In this document: positions 20,294 to 30,746 of the stretch, in pieces
Position numbering within the stretch: position 1 is the first letter of the stretch
Layout: the number at the start of each line of letters is the position of its first letter
Assembly: GCF_006438845.1 (NCBI RefSeq)
Contig: NZ_RCZJ01000001.1
Coordinates: 434,001-498,000 of the forward strand
Direction: 5' to 3'
Length of the DNA: 64,000 nt
From: Variovorax ginsengisoli
GTDB lineage: Bacteria; Pseudomonadota; Gammaproteobacteria; Burkholderiales; Burkholderiaceae_C
Program-made: the position numbers and the translations under genes
Notes under the pieces: generated by a model
Told to the model about the DNA's origin: nothing
What the model saw: the letters and a program-made list of their open reading frames with translations, nothing else
Database searches by the model: none

Positions 20294-22900
20294 TCAGGCC
20301 GCTAGAGCTTCGATCAGCTCGGTCTCGATCGCCAATTGCGCACGCTGGCCTTGGAGCTCGGGGCCGCTGAGCAGGAAGGTGTCTTCGACCCGTTCGCCCA
20401 GCGTCGTCACCTTGGCCAGTTGCAAGTGCAGCTGATGGCGCGCCAGCACCCGCGCCACCGAGTACAACAGTCCGGCGCGGTCGCTCGCCGAGATGCTCAG
20501 CAGCCAGCGCTGGGCCTTGTCGTCGGGGATCAGGCTGATGCGTGGCTGGATCGGAAAGCTGCGCACCCGCCGCGACACCCGGCCCTTGCTCGGCGGCGGC
20601 AGCGGGCCGGCCTCGGCGAGTGTCTTGGTCAGACCGGTTTCGACCATGCTGATGAGGTCTCGGTAGTGGTCCGGCGTGTAGGCAGTGACGATCTGAAAGG
20701 TATCGAGCGCATACCCGTTGGTGGCGGTGTGCACCTTGGCATCCAGGATGCTGAAGGACGACTGGTCGAAATAACCGCAGATGCGCGCGAACAGATCCTG
20801 CTGGTCGGGGGTGTAGACCACCACCTGCAGCCCTTCACCGATGGGAGACAGGCGTGCCCGAACGATCGGCGCGGCCCGTGGGTCGACCGGCAGGCCCTTG
20901 GGCGGAACATGGCGCGACAGCTGCTTGGTATGCCAGGCGATCTCGGAGGCGTCGTGGCGCATGAAGTACCCCACGTCGAGCGTTTCCCAAAGGGTGCGAT
21001 GCACCTCGAAGGGCTGGGCATGAAGCGCGAGTTGGACCAGGGCCTCGCGCTTGCGGGCCTCGATCTCCGCGTCGGGGTCCGGCAAGTGGCCACCCAGCGC
21101 CCGGGAGGTGTAGCGGTAGAGGTCTTCGAGCAGCTTTCCCTTCCAGGCATTCCACACGCGCGGAGACGTACCGCGGATGTCGGCGATGGTCAGCAGATAG
21201 AGGGCGGTCAGATAGCGTTCGCTGCCCACGCGCTTGGCGAAGGCGGCGATCACCTCGGGGTCGCTCAAGTCTTGCTTTTGCGCCACCGTGCTCATCGTCA
21301 GGTGCTCTGTCACCAGGAACTCGATGAGCCTCGTGTCTTCGCGGCTGATGTCGTGCTGGCGGCAGAAGCGCCGCACGTCGCGTGCGCCCAGCGTCGAATG
21401 GTCGCCGCCACGGCCTTTGGCAATGTCGTGGAACAGCGCGGCGACGTAAAGGATCCAGGGCTTGTCCCACCCCGCGGCCAGCTGCGAGCAGAACGGGTAC
21501 TCGTGCGCATGCTCGGCGATGAAGAAGCGCCGCACGTTGCGCAGCACCATCAGGATGTGCTGGTCGACCGTGTAGACATGAAACAGGTCGTGCTGCATCT
21601 GGCCCACGATGCCGCGAAAAGGCCGCAGGTAGCGCCCGAGCACCGAGGTCTGGTTCATCAGCCGAAACGCGTGCGTGATGCCCCTCGGCTCCAGCAGCAT
21701 GCGCATGAAGGTGACGTGGTTCACCCGGTCGTTGCGGAACTTGCTGTCCATCACCGAACGCGCGTTGTAGAGCGCGCGCAGCGTGCGCGCCGACAGGCCC
21801 TTCACGCCGATGGTCTTCTGGTAGAGCAGGAAGGTTTCGAGTATCGCGTGCGGGTCCTTCAGGTACAGGTCGTCGCTCGCCACCTCGATCATCCCGGCCT
21901 TTTCCAGAAAGCGCTCGTTGATCGGCGTCGGCTCCTCGGCCTGCGGTTTCAGCCGCTCGGCGATGTTGAGCAGCAGGATCTGGCTCAGCTGCGTGACCGC
22001 CTTAGCGGCCCAGTAGTAGCGCCGCATCAGCGCCTCGCTGGCCTTGCGCTGCGAAACCCCCTCGTAGCCGAAGGTGGCGGCCACGGCGGTCTGCAGGTCG
22101 AACACCAACCGGTCTTCGCGGCGGTTGGCAGTGACATGAAGCCGGGCACGGATCAGACTGAGCAGCGCCTCGTTGCGCTTGATCTGCTGCACCTCGAAGG
22201 GCGTGGCGAGGCCGTTCTTGGCCAGGTCTTCCCAACGCTTGCCGAAGCCCGCGGCCTTGGTCATCCAGAGCACGGTCTGCAGGTCGCGAAGGCCACCCGG
22301 CGATTCCTTGCAGTTGGGCTCGAGCGCGTAGGGCGTGTCGTCGAACTTCCGGTGCCGGTGCCGCATCTCCTGCGACTTGGCCACGAAGAAAGCCTGCGGG
22401 TCGATGGCCGACGCAACGCGCTTGCGAAACGCGGCATGCAGCTTCTTGTCACCGGCAATCAGGCGTGATTCGAGCAGAGACGTCTGCACGGTCACGTCCT
22501 TGGCCGCCTCGTCGATGCATTCGTCGAGCGTGCGCACGCTGGAGCCGATCTCCAGGCCGACGTCCCAGCAGCGGCCGATGAAAGCTTCGAGCCGCGCCGG
22601 GTCGATGTTCGACGCATGCACCTGCGGCAGAAGCAGCAGCACGTCGACATCCGAATAGGGAAACAGCTCGCCACGACCGAAGCCACCGACGGCGACCAGG
22701 GCCAACTCGCTGCCGAAGTCGGCGTCCTGCCACAGGGCGATCAGCGCCTCGTCGGCCAGCGCCGAGAACTGCCGCAGCGTCGCATGGACGCTGCGTGTGG
22801 GTGCATGGCCGTGGCGCAGCGTATCGAAAAGCGCCAGCTTCTGGGCGCGGTACGCCTCGCGCAGCGACGACACGTCGACCGTGGTGGCGACTTCGATCAC
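20294..22900 (-). CDS. glnD: Bifunctional PII uridylyltransferase/uridylyl-removing enzyme GlnD
   Basis: An 868-residue nitrogen sensor that uridylylates PII proteins when glutamine is low and removes the groups when it is high. The nucleotidyltransferase domain has GGFGRGELFPYSDVDVLLL with the metal Asp pair. The central HD domain has ALFHDIAKGRGGDHS. Two C-terminal ACT domains start near VVVYTPDQQDLFARICGYF. GTG at 22900 was chosen as the first start after the map stop codon, with GGAG upstream. It is co-directional with map, 17 bases away. Confidence 0.94.
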   Translation of the reverse strand: MIEVATTVDVSSLREAYRAQKLALFDTLRHGHAPTRSVHATLRQFSALADEALIALWQDADFGSELALVAVGGFGRGELFPYSDVDVLLLLPQVHASNIDPARLEAFIGRCWDVGLEIGSSVRTLDECIDEAAKDVTVQTSLLESRLIAGDKKLHAAFRKRVASAIDPQAFFVAKSQEMRHRHRKFDDTPYALEPNCKESPGGLRDLQTVLWMTKAAGFGKRWEDLAKNGLATPFEVQQIKRNEALLSLIRARLHVTANRREDRLVFDLQTAVAATFGYEGVSQRKASEALMRRYYWAAKAVTQLSQILLLNIAERLKPQAEEPTPINERFLEKAGMIEVASDDLYLKDPHAILETFLLYQKTIGVKGLSARTLRALYNARSVMDSKFRNDRVNHVTFMRMLLEPRGITHAFRLMNQTSVLGRYLRPFRGIVGQMQHDLFHVYTVDQHILMVLRNVRRFFIAEHAHEYPFCSQLAAGWDKPWILYVAALFHDIAKGRGGDHSTLGARDVRRFCRQHDISREDTRLIEFLVTEHLTMSTVAQKQDLSDPEVIAAFAKRVGSERYLTALYLLTIADIRGTSPRVWNAWKGKLLEDLYRYTSRALGGHLPDPDAEIEARKREALVQLALHAQPFEVHRTLWETLDVGYFMRHDASEIAWHTKQLSRHVPPKGLPVDPRAAPIVRARLSPIGEGLQVVVYTPDQQDLFARICGYFDQSSFSILDAKVHTATNGYALDTFQIVTAYTPDHYRDLISMVETGLTKTLAEAGPLPPPSKGRVSRRVRSFPIQPRISLIPDDKAQRWLLSISASDRAGLLYSVARVLARHQLHLQLAKVTTLGERVEDTFLLSGPELQGQRAQLAIETELIEALAA

Positions 22901-22917
22901 GCCAGGCGCTCCACGGC

Positions 22918-23742
22918 TCAGGTCTTGGTGGCGGTGACGAACGCAGGAAGCGGCGGACTGCCGGCCGACAGCGTGAGCACTTCGTAGCCTGTCTCGGTGA
23001 CCAGCACGCTGTGCTCCCACTGCGCGGACAGCGAATGGTCACGCGTCACGATGGTCCAGCCGTCGTATTGGCCGCCCTTGGCGTCTTCCTTGATGTCGCG
23101 TTTGCCGGCGTTGATCATGGGCTCGATCGTGAAGATCATTCCCGGCTCGAGCCTTTCCATGGTGCCGGGCTTGCCGTAGTGCAACACCTGCGGCTCTTCA
23201 TGAAACTTGCGTCCCACGCCGTGTCCGCAGAACTCGCGAACCACCGAGTAGCCGTTGCCTTCGGCGAACTTCTGGATCGCGTGGCCCACGTCGCCCAGAT
23301 GGCCGCCCGGGCGCACCTGCAGGATGCCGTGCCACATCGCCTCGTAAGTCACCTGGCACAGGCGCTTGGCGGCGATGGACGCCTCGCCGACGATGAACAT
23401 CCGGCTGTTGTCGCCGAACCAGCCGTCCTTGATGACCGTGACATCGATGTTCATGATGTCGCCCTTCTTCAAGGGCTTGTCGTTCGGAATGCCGTGGCAC
23501 ACCACGTGGTTGAGAGAGGTACACAGCGATTTGGGAAAGGGCACGCTGCTTGCGCCCAGGTAGCCCACGGTGGCCGAAGTGGTGCCCTGCATGACCATGT
23601 ATTCGGCCGCCAGCCTATCGATTTCGTTGGTCGTGACGCCGGGCTTGACGAAGGGGGTGAGGTAGTCCAGCACTTCAGAGGTCAGCCGGCCCACCACGCG
23701 CATGGCTTCGATGCCAGCCGCGTCGTTGTAGGTAATGCTCAT
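22918..23742 (-). CDS. map: Type I methionine aminopeptidase
   Basis: A 274-residue dinuclear metallopeptidase that removes N-terminal methionine after deformylation. Pita-bread-fold landmarks are present: LNHVVCHGIPNDKPL, the metal Asp pair around DVTVIKDGWFGDNSRMF, the His in GHGVGRKFHEEP, and two metal Glu near FTIEPMIN and at QWEHSVLVTETG. The ATG of MSITYNDAAGIEAMR was chosen over a TTG three codons earlier. The order map-glnD is common in proteobacteria. Confidence 0.94.
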   Translation of the reverse strand: MSITYNDAAGIEAMRVVGRLTSEVLDYLTPFVKPGVTTNEIDRLAAEYMVMQGTTSATVGYLGASSVPFPKSLCTSLNHVVCHGIPNDKPLKKGDIMNIDVTVIKDGWFGDNSRMFIVGEASIAAKRLCQVTYEAMWHGILQVRPGGHLGDVGHAIQKFAEGNGYSVVREFCGHGVGRKFHEEPQVLHYGKPGTMERLEPGMIFTIEPMINAGKRDIKEDAKGGQYDGWTIVTRDHSLSAQWEHSVLVTETGYEVLTLSAGSPPLPAFVTATKT

Positions 23743-23945
23743 ATCCGGCAATTATCCCATCCGGCCCTGGCGCCTGCGGGTCCGTGGGCCCTTGCCCTCG
23801 CGTCGCATGGTCGGTCCAACGGGCCGGGAGCGACGGCAGCGTCGTGCCCTAAAATTCCGGGTTTCCACGGAGAGTCCCAGTCAGCGGCTCTCCAGCGCCT
23901 TTTTCCATCGACTTGCCCAGCCGGCCCCGCCAGGCCCATCCGACC

Positions 23946-26900
23946 GTGACGCAGCCTTCCCACACCGCCCAACCCGTCGTGACCGTGTTCGAGGGCGGCA
24001 GCGCACTCAGCGACTTCCGGGCCCGCCAACTGCTGCCGAAGCTGCAGGCGGTCGAGCCGAAGATCGAGGCCATTTCCGCCCGCTTCATCCACCTTGTGGT
24101 GACCGATACGGCGCTCGACGCGTCAGCGCGTGAGCGTTTCGCTGCGCTGCTGACCTATGGCGAGCCCTTTGCGGCGCCCAAGTCGGCGACCGAACTGATC
24201 GTCACGCCGCGCATCGGCACCGTGTCGCCCTGGGCATCGAAAGCCACCGACATCGCCCACAATTGCGGCCTGGCGCTGCGCCGGGTCGAGCGCGTCACGC
24301 AGTTCCACCTGAGCCTGAAGGCGCCGCTGATCGGCAAGGCGCCGGTTCTGGCCGGCGACAAGTTGCTGGCCGTGGCGGCCCTGCTGCACGACCGCATGAC
24401 CGAGTCGGTGCTGCCCGGCATCGACGGCGCGGCGGCGCTGTTCGCCGAACTCGATGCGCAGCCGATGGCGCAGGTCGACGTGTTGGGCGGCGGCCGCGCA
24501 GCGTTGGTGTCGGCCAACAGCACCTTCGGCCTGGCGCTGGCCGAGGACGAGATCGACTACCTGGTCGACGCCTTCACCAAGCTCGGCCGCAATCCGAGCG
24601 ACGTCGAGCTGATGATGTTCGCGCAGGCCAACAGCGAGCACTGTCGCCACAAGATCTTCAACGCCGACTTCGTGGTCGACGGCGAGAAGCAGCCGGTCAG
24701 CCTGTTCGGCATGATCCGCAACACCGAAAAGCTGAGCCCGCAGCACACCGTGGTCGCCTATTCGGACAACGCGTCGGTCATGGAAGGCACGCAGATCGAA
24801 CGCTTCGTGGCGGCAGACGGTGCGGGCAGCGGCAGCTACGGCAAGCAGAGCGCGCTCAGCCATGTGCTGATGAAGGTCGAAACCCACAACCACCCGACCG
24901 CGATTTCCCCGTTCCCAGGCGCATCAACAGGTGCCGGCGGCGAGATCCGCGACGAGGGCGCGACCGGACGCGGCTCCAAGCCCAAGGCGGGGCTGACCGG
25001 CTTCACCGTGTCGAAGCTGTGGCCGGACGAAGCGCACTACGGCAAGCCCGCGCATATCGCCAGTCCGCTGCAGATCATGACCGAGGGCCCGCTGGGCGGC
25101 GCTGCCTTCAACAACGAATTCGGCCGGCCGAACCTGCTGGGCTACTTCCGCGAGTACGAGCAGGCCATCGCCAGCGACGCCGACACCGTGCAGCGCGGCT
25201 ACCACAAGCCCATCATGATCGCGGGCGGGCTCGGCAGCATCGACGCCGGCCAGACGAAGAAGATCCTGTTCCCCGCGGGCTCACTGCTCATTCAGCTCGG
25301 CGGCCCGGGCATGCGCATCGGCATGGGCGGCAGCGCCGCCAGCTCGATGGCGACCGGCGCCAACGCGGCCGAACTCGACTTCGACTCGGTGCAGCGCGGC
25401 AACCCCGAAATCGAGCGCCGCGCGCAGGAGGTCATCAACCACTGCTGGCAGCAGGGCGCGGCCAACCCCATCCTGGCCATCCACGACGTGGGCGCCGGCG
25501 GCCTGTCGAACGCCTTCCCCGAACTGACCAACGATGCCGGCCGCGGTGCCCGCTTCGACCTGCGCGGCGTGCCGCTCGAAGAGTCGGGCCTGGCGCCGAA
25601 GGAAATCTGGTGCAACGAAAGCCAGGAGCGCTACGTGCTGGCCATCGCGCCGGAATCTTTGGCGCAGTTCAAGGCCTTCTGCGAGCGCGAGCGCTGCCCC
25701 TTCGCGGTGGTCGGCGTGGCGACGGAAGAGCGCCAACTGCTGGTGGTCGACGAGGGCGCCGACGCGCAACCCGTCGACATGCCGATGGACGTGCTCCTAG
25801 GCAAGCCACCGAAGATGACGCGCGACGTGATGACAGTCGCTCGCCAGTTCAAGCCGCTCGACCTGACAGGCGTCGAACTGCAGAAGGCCGCCATCGACGT
25901 GCTGTCGCACCCGACCGTGGCGTCGAAGCGCTTCCTCATCACCATCGGCGACCGCACCGTCGGCGGCATGAGCCACCGCGACCAGATGGTCGGCCCGTGG
26001 CAGGTGCCCGTGGCCGATTGCGCCGTCACGCTGGCCGACTACAGCGGCTTCGCGGGCGAGGCCATGAGCATGGGCGAGCGCACGCCGCTGGCCGCGCTCG
26101 ACGCGCCGGCCTCCGGCCGGATGGCGGTGGCCGAGGCCATCACCAACTTGCTGGCCGCACCCATCGAGCTGTCGCGCGTCAAGCTGTCGGCCAACTGGAT
26201 GGCGGCCTGCGGCGAGCCCGGCGAAGACGCTGCGCTGTACGAGACGGTGAAAGCGGTCGGCCTGGAACTGTGCCCGGCGCTGGGCATCTCGATCCCGGTC
26301 GGCAAGGATTCTCTGTCGATGCGCACCCAGTGGTCGGACGGCGACGAAAAGAAGAAGGTCACCTCGCCGGTCAGCCTGATCGTCACCGCCTTCGCCACGC
26401 TGGCCGACGTGCGCGGCACGCTCACGCCTCAGCTCGACCGCGACGAGGCCGATACCACGCTGGTGCTCATCGACCTGGGTCGCGGCCAGCACCGCATGGC
26501 CGGGAGCATCCTGGCGCAGACGCTGGGCCAGAGCGGCGACACGGTGCCCGACCTGGACCATCCGGAAGATCTGATGAACCTGGTCAACGCCGTGAACGCG
26601 CTGCGCGCCGACGGCAAGATCCTCGCGATGCACGACCGCAGCGACGGCGGCCTGTTCGCCACCGCCTGCGAGATGGCGTTCGCCGGCCACGTGGGCGTGG
26701 CGCTCAACGTCGACATGCTGGTCACCGAGGGCGACGGCATCTCCGACAGCCGCATGGAAACCGGCGACGCCAAGAACTGGGCGCAGCAGGTCAGCGCGCG
26801 TCGCGAAGAACTCACGCTCAAGGCGCTGTTCAGCGAAGAACTGGGCATGGTGCTGCAGGTGCGCACCGCGGAGCGCAACGACGTCATGCAGCTGCTGCGT

Positions 26901-27971
26901 GCGCACGGCCTGAGCGCGCACAGCCATTTCGTCGGCAAGACGCGGCCCGACGTTTCGACCATGGATGTCGGCAAGGGCAAGCTCGAAGTCTGGCGCGATG
27001 CCAAGTCGGTGTTCAGCGCCAGCCTGCACGACCTGCATCAGGTGTGGGACTCGGTCAGCTGGAAGATCGCCCGCGAGCGCGACAACCCGGCCTGCGCAGA
27101 CGCCGAACATGCCGCAGCGGGCGTGCCGCAGGACCCGGGCGCGCACGTGTCGCTCGCCGCGGGCAGCGTCGACGCCTCGACCAATGCGCCGTTCCTCAAC
27201 CTCGCGGCGCGCCCCAAGGTCGCCATCCTCCGCGAGCAAGGCGTCAACTCGCACGTCGAGATGGCCTATGCCTTCACCGAGGCCGGCTTCGAGGCGCACG
27301 ACGTCCACATGACCGACTTGCAGACCGGCCGAGCCGACCTGGCCGACTTCAAGGGCGTGGTCGCCTGCGGTGGCTTCAGCTACGGCGACACGCTGGGCGC
27401 GGGCATCGGCTGGGCGCGCAGCATCACGTTCAATCCCAAGCTGTCGGACCAGTTCCAGGCCTTTTTCGGCCGTGGTGACACCTTCGGCCTGGGCGTGTGC
27501 AACGGATGCCAGATGTTCGCCGAGCTCGCCGACATCATCCCCGGCGCGGAGGCTTGGCCGCGCTTCACCACCAACCAGAGCGAGCGCTTCGAGGCGCGCC
27601 TGTCGATGGTCGAGGTGCTCGAATCGCCGAGCCTCTTCTTTGGCGGCCTGGCAGGCAGCCGCCTGCCGATCGCGGTGGCGCACGGCGAGGGCTACGCCAA
27701 CTTCAAGCATCGCGGCGATGCGACAAAGGCGATCGCCGCGATGCGTTATGTCGACAACCACGGCCAGCCGACCGAGCAGTATCCGTTCAACCCGAACGGC
27801 AGCGCCGGTGGCCTGACATCTGTCACGACGGCCGACGGCCGTTTCACGGCGGTGATGCCGCACCCGGAACGCGTGTTCCGCAACATCCAGATGAGCTGGA
27901 CCGCGGGCGACAAGAACGACCTCAGCCCCTGGATGCAGATCTGGCGCAATGCCAGGAAGTGGGTCGGCTAG
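23946..27971 (+). CDS. purL: Phosphoribosylformylglycinamidine synthase PurL (large, glutaminase-fused)
   Basis: A 1341-residue enzyme of the fourth step of purine synthesis, converting FGAR, glutamine and ATP to FGAM. The N-terminal PurS-like region is followed by two AIRS-like synthetase halves with [12 protein letters not shown] and [20 protein letters not shown]. The C-terminal class I amidotransferase has its nucleophile in GVCNGCQMF, plus HGEGYANF and [11 protein letters not shown] at 23946 ([10 protein letters not shown]) is the likeliest start; an upstream TTG would add 11 residues. It is monocistronic here. Confidence 0.95.
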   Translation: MTQPSHTAQPVVTVFEGGSALSDFRARQLLPKLQAVEPKIEAISARFIHLVVTDTALDASARERFAALLTYGEPFAAPKSATELIVTPRIGTVSPWASKATDIAHNCGLALRRVERVTQFHLSLKAPLIGKAPVLAGDKLLAVAALLHDRMTESVLPGIDGAAALFAELDAQPMAQVDVLGGGRAALVSANSTFGLALAEDEIDYLVDAFTKLGRNPSDVELMMFAQANSEHCRHKIFNADFVVDGEKQPVSLFGMIRNTEKLSPQHTVVAYSDNASVMEGTQIERFVAADGAGSGSYGKQSALSHVLMKVETHNHPTAISPFPGASTGAGGEIRDEGATGRGSKPKAGLTGFTVSKLWPDEAHYGKPAHIASPLQIMTEGPLGGAAFNNEFGRPNLLGYFREYEQAIASDADTVQRGYHKPIMIAGGLGSIDAGQTKKILFPAGSLLIQLGGPGMRIGMGGSAASSMATGANAAELDFDSVQRGNPEIERRAQEVINHCWQQGAANPILAIHDVGAGGLSNAFPELTNDAGRGARFDLRGVPLEESGLAPKEIWCNESQERYVLAIAPESLAQFKAFCERERCPFAVVGVATEERQLLVVDEGADAQPVDMPMDVLLGKPPKMTRDVMTVARQFKPLDLTGVELQKAAIDVLSHPTVASKRFLITIGDRTVGGMSHRDQMVGPWQVPVADCAVTLADYSGFAGEAMSMGERTPLAALDAPASGRMAVAEAITNLLAAPIELSRVKLSANWMAACGEPGEDAALYETVKAVGLELCPALGISIPVGKDSLSMRTQWSDGDEKKKVTSPVSLIVTAFATLADVRGTLTPQLDRDEADTTLVLIDLGRGQHRMAGSILAQTLGQSGDTVPDLDHPEDLMNLVNAVNALRADGKILAMHDRSDGGLFATACEMAFAGHVGVALNVDMLVTEGDGISDSRMETGDAKNWAQQVSARREELTLKALFSEELGMVLQVRTAERNDVMQLLRAHGLSAHSHFVGKTRPDVSTMDVGKGKLEVWRDAKSVFSASLHDLHQVWDSVSWKIARERDNPACADAEHAAAGVPQDPGAHVSLAAGSVDASTNAPFLNLAARPKVAILREQGVNSHVEMAYAFTEAGFEAHDVHMTDLQTGRADLADFKGVVACGGFSYGDTLGAGIGWARSITFNPKLSDQFQAFFGRGDTFGLGVCNGCQMFAELADIIPGAEAWPRFTTNQSERFEARLSMVEVLESPSLFFGGLAGSRLPIAVAHGEGYANFKHRGDATKAIAAMRYVDNHGQPTEQYPFNPNGSAGGLTSVTTADGRFTAVMPHPERVFRNIQMSWTAGDKNDLSPWMQIWRNARKWVG

Positions 27972-28432
27972 TTCTTGCAGACCTGGGCGAAGAGTGGGCG
28001 AGCGAGTGCCGGGTGGGTCGCCTGCTCCGGGTCCCATTTCCACAGGGCCAGCGTGCCCATGATGGCAGTGCGCTCCTTGCCGCCGGCCTGCGCGTACAGG
28101 CGCTTTTGCAAGTTCTGCGCACGTTGCCCGGCACAGTCGATGGCCACTGTGTCGACCGTCGAACGGTAAGTTCCCAGCATGCCGGTGTCGCGCTCACGGG
28201 AGAAATCGACGAGCACCAGGGCCACCGGATAGGGACGATCGTCGTCCGCGTTGTGGTTGGCGACCTCGATCAGCCCCCTCGGGTCGAACTGAATGGCGCT
28301 CACGTCCTTGCCGAGGCCGACGCCCGGCAACGGCACCCAGCGCGAAGGCTGTGCCATGGCGGCCGTGCACGCGGCTGCAGCCGTCAGGAGCAGGATGAGG
28401 GTTCGCGACACGCGGGCAGTGGCTTGGTGCAT
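27968..28432 (-). CDS. Small exported protein, possibly surface-adhesin E-like
   Basis: A 154-residue precursor with a signal peptide ([17 protein letters not shown]). The mature part has the pattern [43 protein letters not shown] and a C-terminal FAQVCKN, giving two conserved cysteines. The layout of Trp-rich start, strand-rich centre and Cys-containing middle resembles the surface-adhesin protein E family, but I am not certain. Its stop overlaps the purL stop on the other strand by two bases. Confidence 0.6.
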   Translation of the reverse strand: MHQATARVSRTLILLLTAAAACTAAMAQPSRWVPLPGVGLGKDVSAIQFDPRGLIEVANHNADDDRPYPVALVLVDFSRERDTGMLGTYRSTVDTVAIDCAGQRAQNLQKRLYAQAGGKERTAIMGTLALWKWDPEQATHPALARPLFAQVCKN

Positions 28433-28452
28433 GGATTGGGTCTCGGCAATGA

Positions 28453-28476
28453 AAAAGCGGCCCACGGGCCGCTTTT
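28453..28476 (-). terminator. Intrinsic terminator after the parvulin gene
   Basis: AAAAGCGGCCC and GGGCCGCTTTT form an 11-bp perfect stem with a minimal loop. On the minus strand the stem is followed by a run of five T, so it should end the SelO-to-parvulin transcript. It can also work in the other direction. Confidence 0.8.
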
Positions 28477-28502
28477 GAGTGTAAACAGCGCAAGGCCGCC
28501 TC

Positions 28503-29288
28503 TTACTCGACCTTCGCCTTCGCGCGCAGTTCTTCCTGGTACTTCTGCAGGCGTTGCTGCTGCAGTTGCTGCGTCACCTGCGGCTTGACTTCGTCGATCT
28601 TGGGAAGTTGGGCTTGGCGGACATCGTCGACGCGGATGATGTGATAACCGAACTGTGACTTGACCGGCACCTGCGTCATTTCGCCCTTGTTGAGCTTGAT
28701 CATGGCTTCGGAAAACTCGGGCACGAAGCTCGCCGGGTTGGCCCAGTCGAGGTCGCCGCCATTGGCGCCCGATCCTGGATCCTTGCTTTGTTTCTTGGCG
28801 ATGTCTTCGAACTTGGCACCCTTCTTCAGGTCGGCAATGATCTTTTTGGCCTGATCCTCGGTCTCGACCAGGATGTGGCGGGCCTTGTATTCCTTGCCGC
28901 CATTGGCCGCGACGAACTTGTCGTATTCGGCCTGCACGTCGGCGTCGGTCACGGGGTTGGTCTTGCGGTAGTTCTCGAACAGCGTGCGGATCAGGATGGC
29001 CTGGCGCGCGAGCTCGAGCTGGCTCTTGTAGTCGTCGCTCGCGTCCAGCCCCTGCTTCTGCGCTTCCTGCATGAACACTTCGCGCGCGATGACTTCCTCG
29101 CGCAGTTGTGGCTCCATCTCGGGGGTGACGGGGCGGCCGGCGCTGGCGAGTTGCTGCGCCAGCACCTCCATGCGGGCTTTGGGCACGGCCTTGCCGTTGA
29201 CGATCGCGACGTTTTGCGCCAGCGCGCCGACGGAGGCTGCGCCCAGCACGGCGATGGCCGTCAGGGTCTTCAGGGTGTGTTGCTTCAT
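28503..29288 (-). CDS. Periplasmic parvulin-type peptidyl-prolyl isomerase
   Basis: A 261-residue precursor with a Sec signal (TAIAVLGAASVGALAQ). A SurA/PrsA-like N-terminal helical chaperone region follows. The rotamase domain spans about residues 133-226: KARHILVETEDQAKKI, then GGDLDWANPASFVPEF and GYHIIRVDD. It should assist folding of exported proteins. The C-terminal tail is Gln-rich (QLQQQRLQKYQEELR) and probably coiled. It follows bolA by 105 bases, and a strong terminator lies after it. Confidence 0.88.
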   Translation of the reverse strand: MKQHTLKTLTAIAVLGAASVGALAQNVAIVNGKAVPKARMEVLAQQLASAGRPVTPEMEPQLREEVIAREVFMQEAQKQGLDASDDYKSQLELARQAILIRTLFENYRKTNPVTDADVQAEYDKFVAANGGKEYKARHILVETEDQAKKIIADLKKGAKFEDIAKKQSKDPGSGANGGDLDWANPASFVPEFSEAMIKLNKGEMTQVPVKSQFGYHIIRVDDVRQAQLPKIDEVKPQVTQQLQQQRLQKYQEELRAKAKVE

Positions 29289-29393
29289 GGGGTGGGTCCT
29301 CGAAACTCGCAGGGTGATGACGCGCGGTGGCGCAATGTTGAAAGACGTTGTCGCGTGCCCGCGTGGGACTCAAGGGGCTGCGAAAACGTGCGC

Positions 29394-29657
29394 TCAGAGG
29401 GTTTCGATGGCGATGGCGTGGACGCCGTCTGCAATGAAAAAGTGCAGCGCATCATACACAAGCCGATGCCGCGCCACGCGGGGCTTGCCGGCGAATTGAG
29501 GGCTCGCCACACGCACCCGGAAGTGGGTGCCGTAGCCCTCGGCGCCCGCACCCGCATGACCGGCGTGGGCGGCGCTTTCGTCGATCACTTCGAGCGCGGT
29601 GGGCTGCAATTTCTCGCGCAGCACCGCGTCGAGTTCGGCGGCGGTATGGAGCGTCAT
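29394..29657 (-). CDS. BolA family protein
   Basis: An 87-residue protein with the BolA class II-like fold: N-terminal [16 protein letters not shown], central [15 protein letters not shown] and C-terminal [25 protein letters not shown]. BolA proteins work with monothiol glutaredoxins in Fe-S or stress signalling, and some bind DNA. The start ATG overlaps the yciB stop (ATGA), so the two are translationally coupled. Confidence 0.88.
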   Translation of the reverse strand: MTLHTAAELDAVLREKLQPTALEVIDESAAHAGHAGAGAEGYGTHFRVRVASPQFAGKPRVARHRLVYDALHFFIADGVHAIAIETL

Positions 29658-30196
29658 GCGGCGGGCTTGTCTTCGGACTTCAGGTGGGGCGAGATGTACA
29701 GGCCCTGCGCGATCAGGAACACGATTGGAAACGCATAGCCCCAAAGCTTGAAGTTGACCCAAGCCTCCGTGCTGAAGTACAGCGCGACATAGGCGTTGAT
29801 GAGCGACATGAAGAGGCAATAGCCGATCCATGCGATGTTCAGGTGCGTCCAGATGCGCTGCGGCAGCTGCAGCTGGGCGCCCAACATGGTCTGCAGAAAG
29901 TTCTTCCTGAAGCCCCACAGCGCGACGGCCAGGGCGATCGCCATGGCGCCGTACAGCACGGTGGGCTTCCACTTGATGAAGCGATCGTCGTGCAAGACCA
30001 GCGTGAGCGTGCCGAAGAGCAGGATGAGCACCAGCGTGGCCTTCTGCATCGTCTGCAGCTTGCGCTCGGTCGCGTAGGTGATGGCCATCTGCAGCACGGT
30101 GGCGGCCATCAGCACGCCGGTGGCGACATAGATGTCGGCCAGCTTGTAGGCGCCGAAGAAAAGCAGGATGGGGAAGAAGTCGAGGATCAGTTTCAT
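29654..30196 (-). CDS. yciB: Septation protein A / inner-membrane protein YciB
   Basis: A 180-residue protein with five predicted membrane helices and the family start [20 protein letters not shown], then [19 protein letters not shown]. YciB proteins affect cell-envelope integrity and division, with no known catalytic activity. bolA follows with a four-base overlap, and a dispersed repeat separates it from the upstream msrB. Confidence 0.93.
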   Translation of the reverse strand: MKLILDFFPILLFFGAYKLADIYVATGVLMAATVLQMAITYATERKLQTMQKATLVLILLFGTLTLVLHDDRFIKWKPTVLYGAMAIALAVALWGFRKNFLQTMLGAQLQLPQRIWTHLNIAWIGYCLFMSLINAYVALYFSTEAWVNFKLWGYAFPIVFLIAQGLYISPHLKSEDKPAA

Positions 30197-30211
30197 GTGC
30201 TTGTCATTTTT

Positions 30212-30310
30212 CCAGGAACACCGCGGAACCGGCTTCGCCGGGCCGCTGGTGTTGCCCCCGGCAGGGGGAGGGCGGAAGCGACACGCAGTGCGCGAAGCCT
30301 GGGGGCGAGC
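30212..30310 (-). repeat. Dispersed GC-rich intergenic repeat, family A, copy 2
   Basis: The reverse complement matches the element at 4465-4564 over nearly its whole length with only scattered differences. It fills the msrB-yciB gap. The same strand-flipped, non-coding placement in two operons points to a mobile or recurrent intergenic element. Confidence 0.8.
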
Positions 30311-30311
30311 A

Positions 30312-30746
30312 CTATTCTGAGGGTTCGAAAGCCAACGATGCCGAATTCATGCAGTAGCGTAACCCGGTCGGCGTGGGGCCATCCGGAAACACGTGCCCCA
30401 GGTGCGCGCCGCATTGCGTACACACGTTCTCGGTGCGCGTCATGCCGTGCGAACGATCGACGATGTTGGTGATGGCGCCCGGCACCGCTTCTTCCGAAAA
30501 GCTCGGCCAACCGCAGCCAGCGTCGAACTTGGTGCCCGATTCGAACAGCTTGGCACCGCAGCACACGCAGTGGTAGGTGCCGTCGTCCCAGTGCGCTTCG
30601 TACTTGCCGGTGAAGGGGCGCTCGGTGGCGGCATGGCGCGTGACCTGGAAGGCGACCGGTTCGGCGCCTTTCTCGGCCAGTACGGCCTTCCATTCGGCTT
30701 CGGTCTTCTGGATCGTGGGGGTGGAGGATGTGGAAGAGGAGGTCAT
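30312..30746 (-). CDS. msrB: Peptide-methionine (R)-S-oxide reductase MsrB
   Basis: A 144-residue cytosolic repair enzyme. Two CxxC zinc pairs are visible (CVCCGAKLF and CTQCGAHLG). The catalytic region ends [11 protein letters not shown] with the resolving/catalytic cysteine. It reduces the R-epimer of methionine sulfoxide using thioredoxin. Its start overlaps the selO stop by four bases, which ties methionine repair to the redox-linked AMPylator SelO. Confidence 0.94.
   Translation of the reverse strand: MTSSSTSSTPTIQKTEAEWKAVLAEKGAEPVAFQVTRHAATERPFTGKYEAHWDDGTYHCVCCGAKLFESGTKFDAGCGWPSFSEEAVPGAITNIVDRSHGMTRTENVCTQCGAHLGHVFPDGPTPTGLRYCMNSASLAFEPSE

Noticed and set aside
24263..27478. A long alternative plus-strand frame inside purL
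   Set aside because: Arg/Gly-rich low-complexity translation caused by GC codon bias; PurL in the other frame is complete.
25797..28043. A long minus-strand frame opposite purL
   Set aside because: No family pattern, compositionally a shadow, and it overlaps the fully motif-supported purL.
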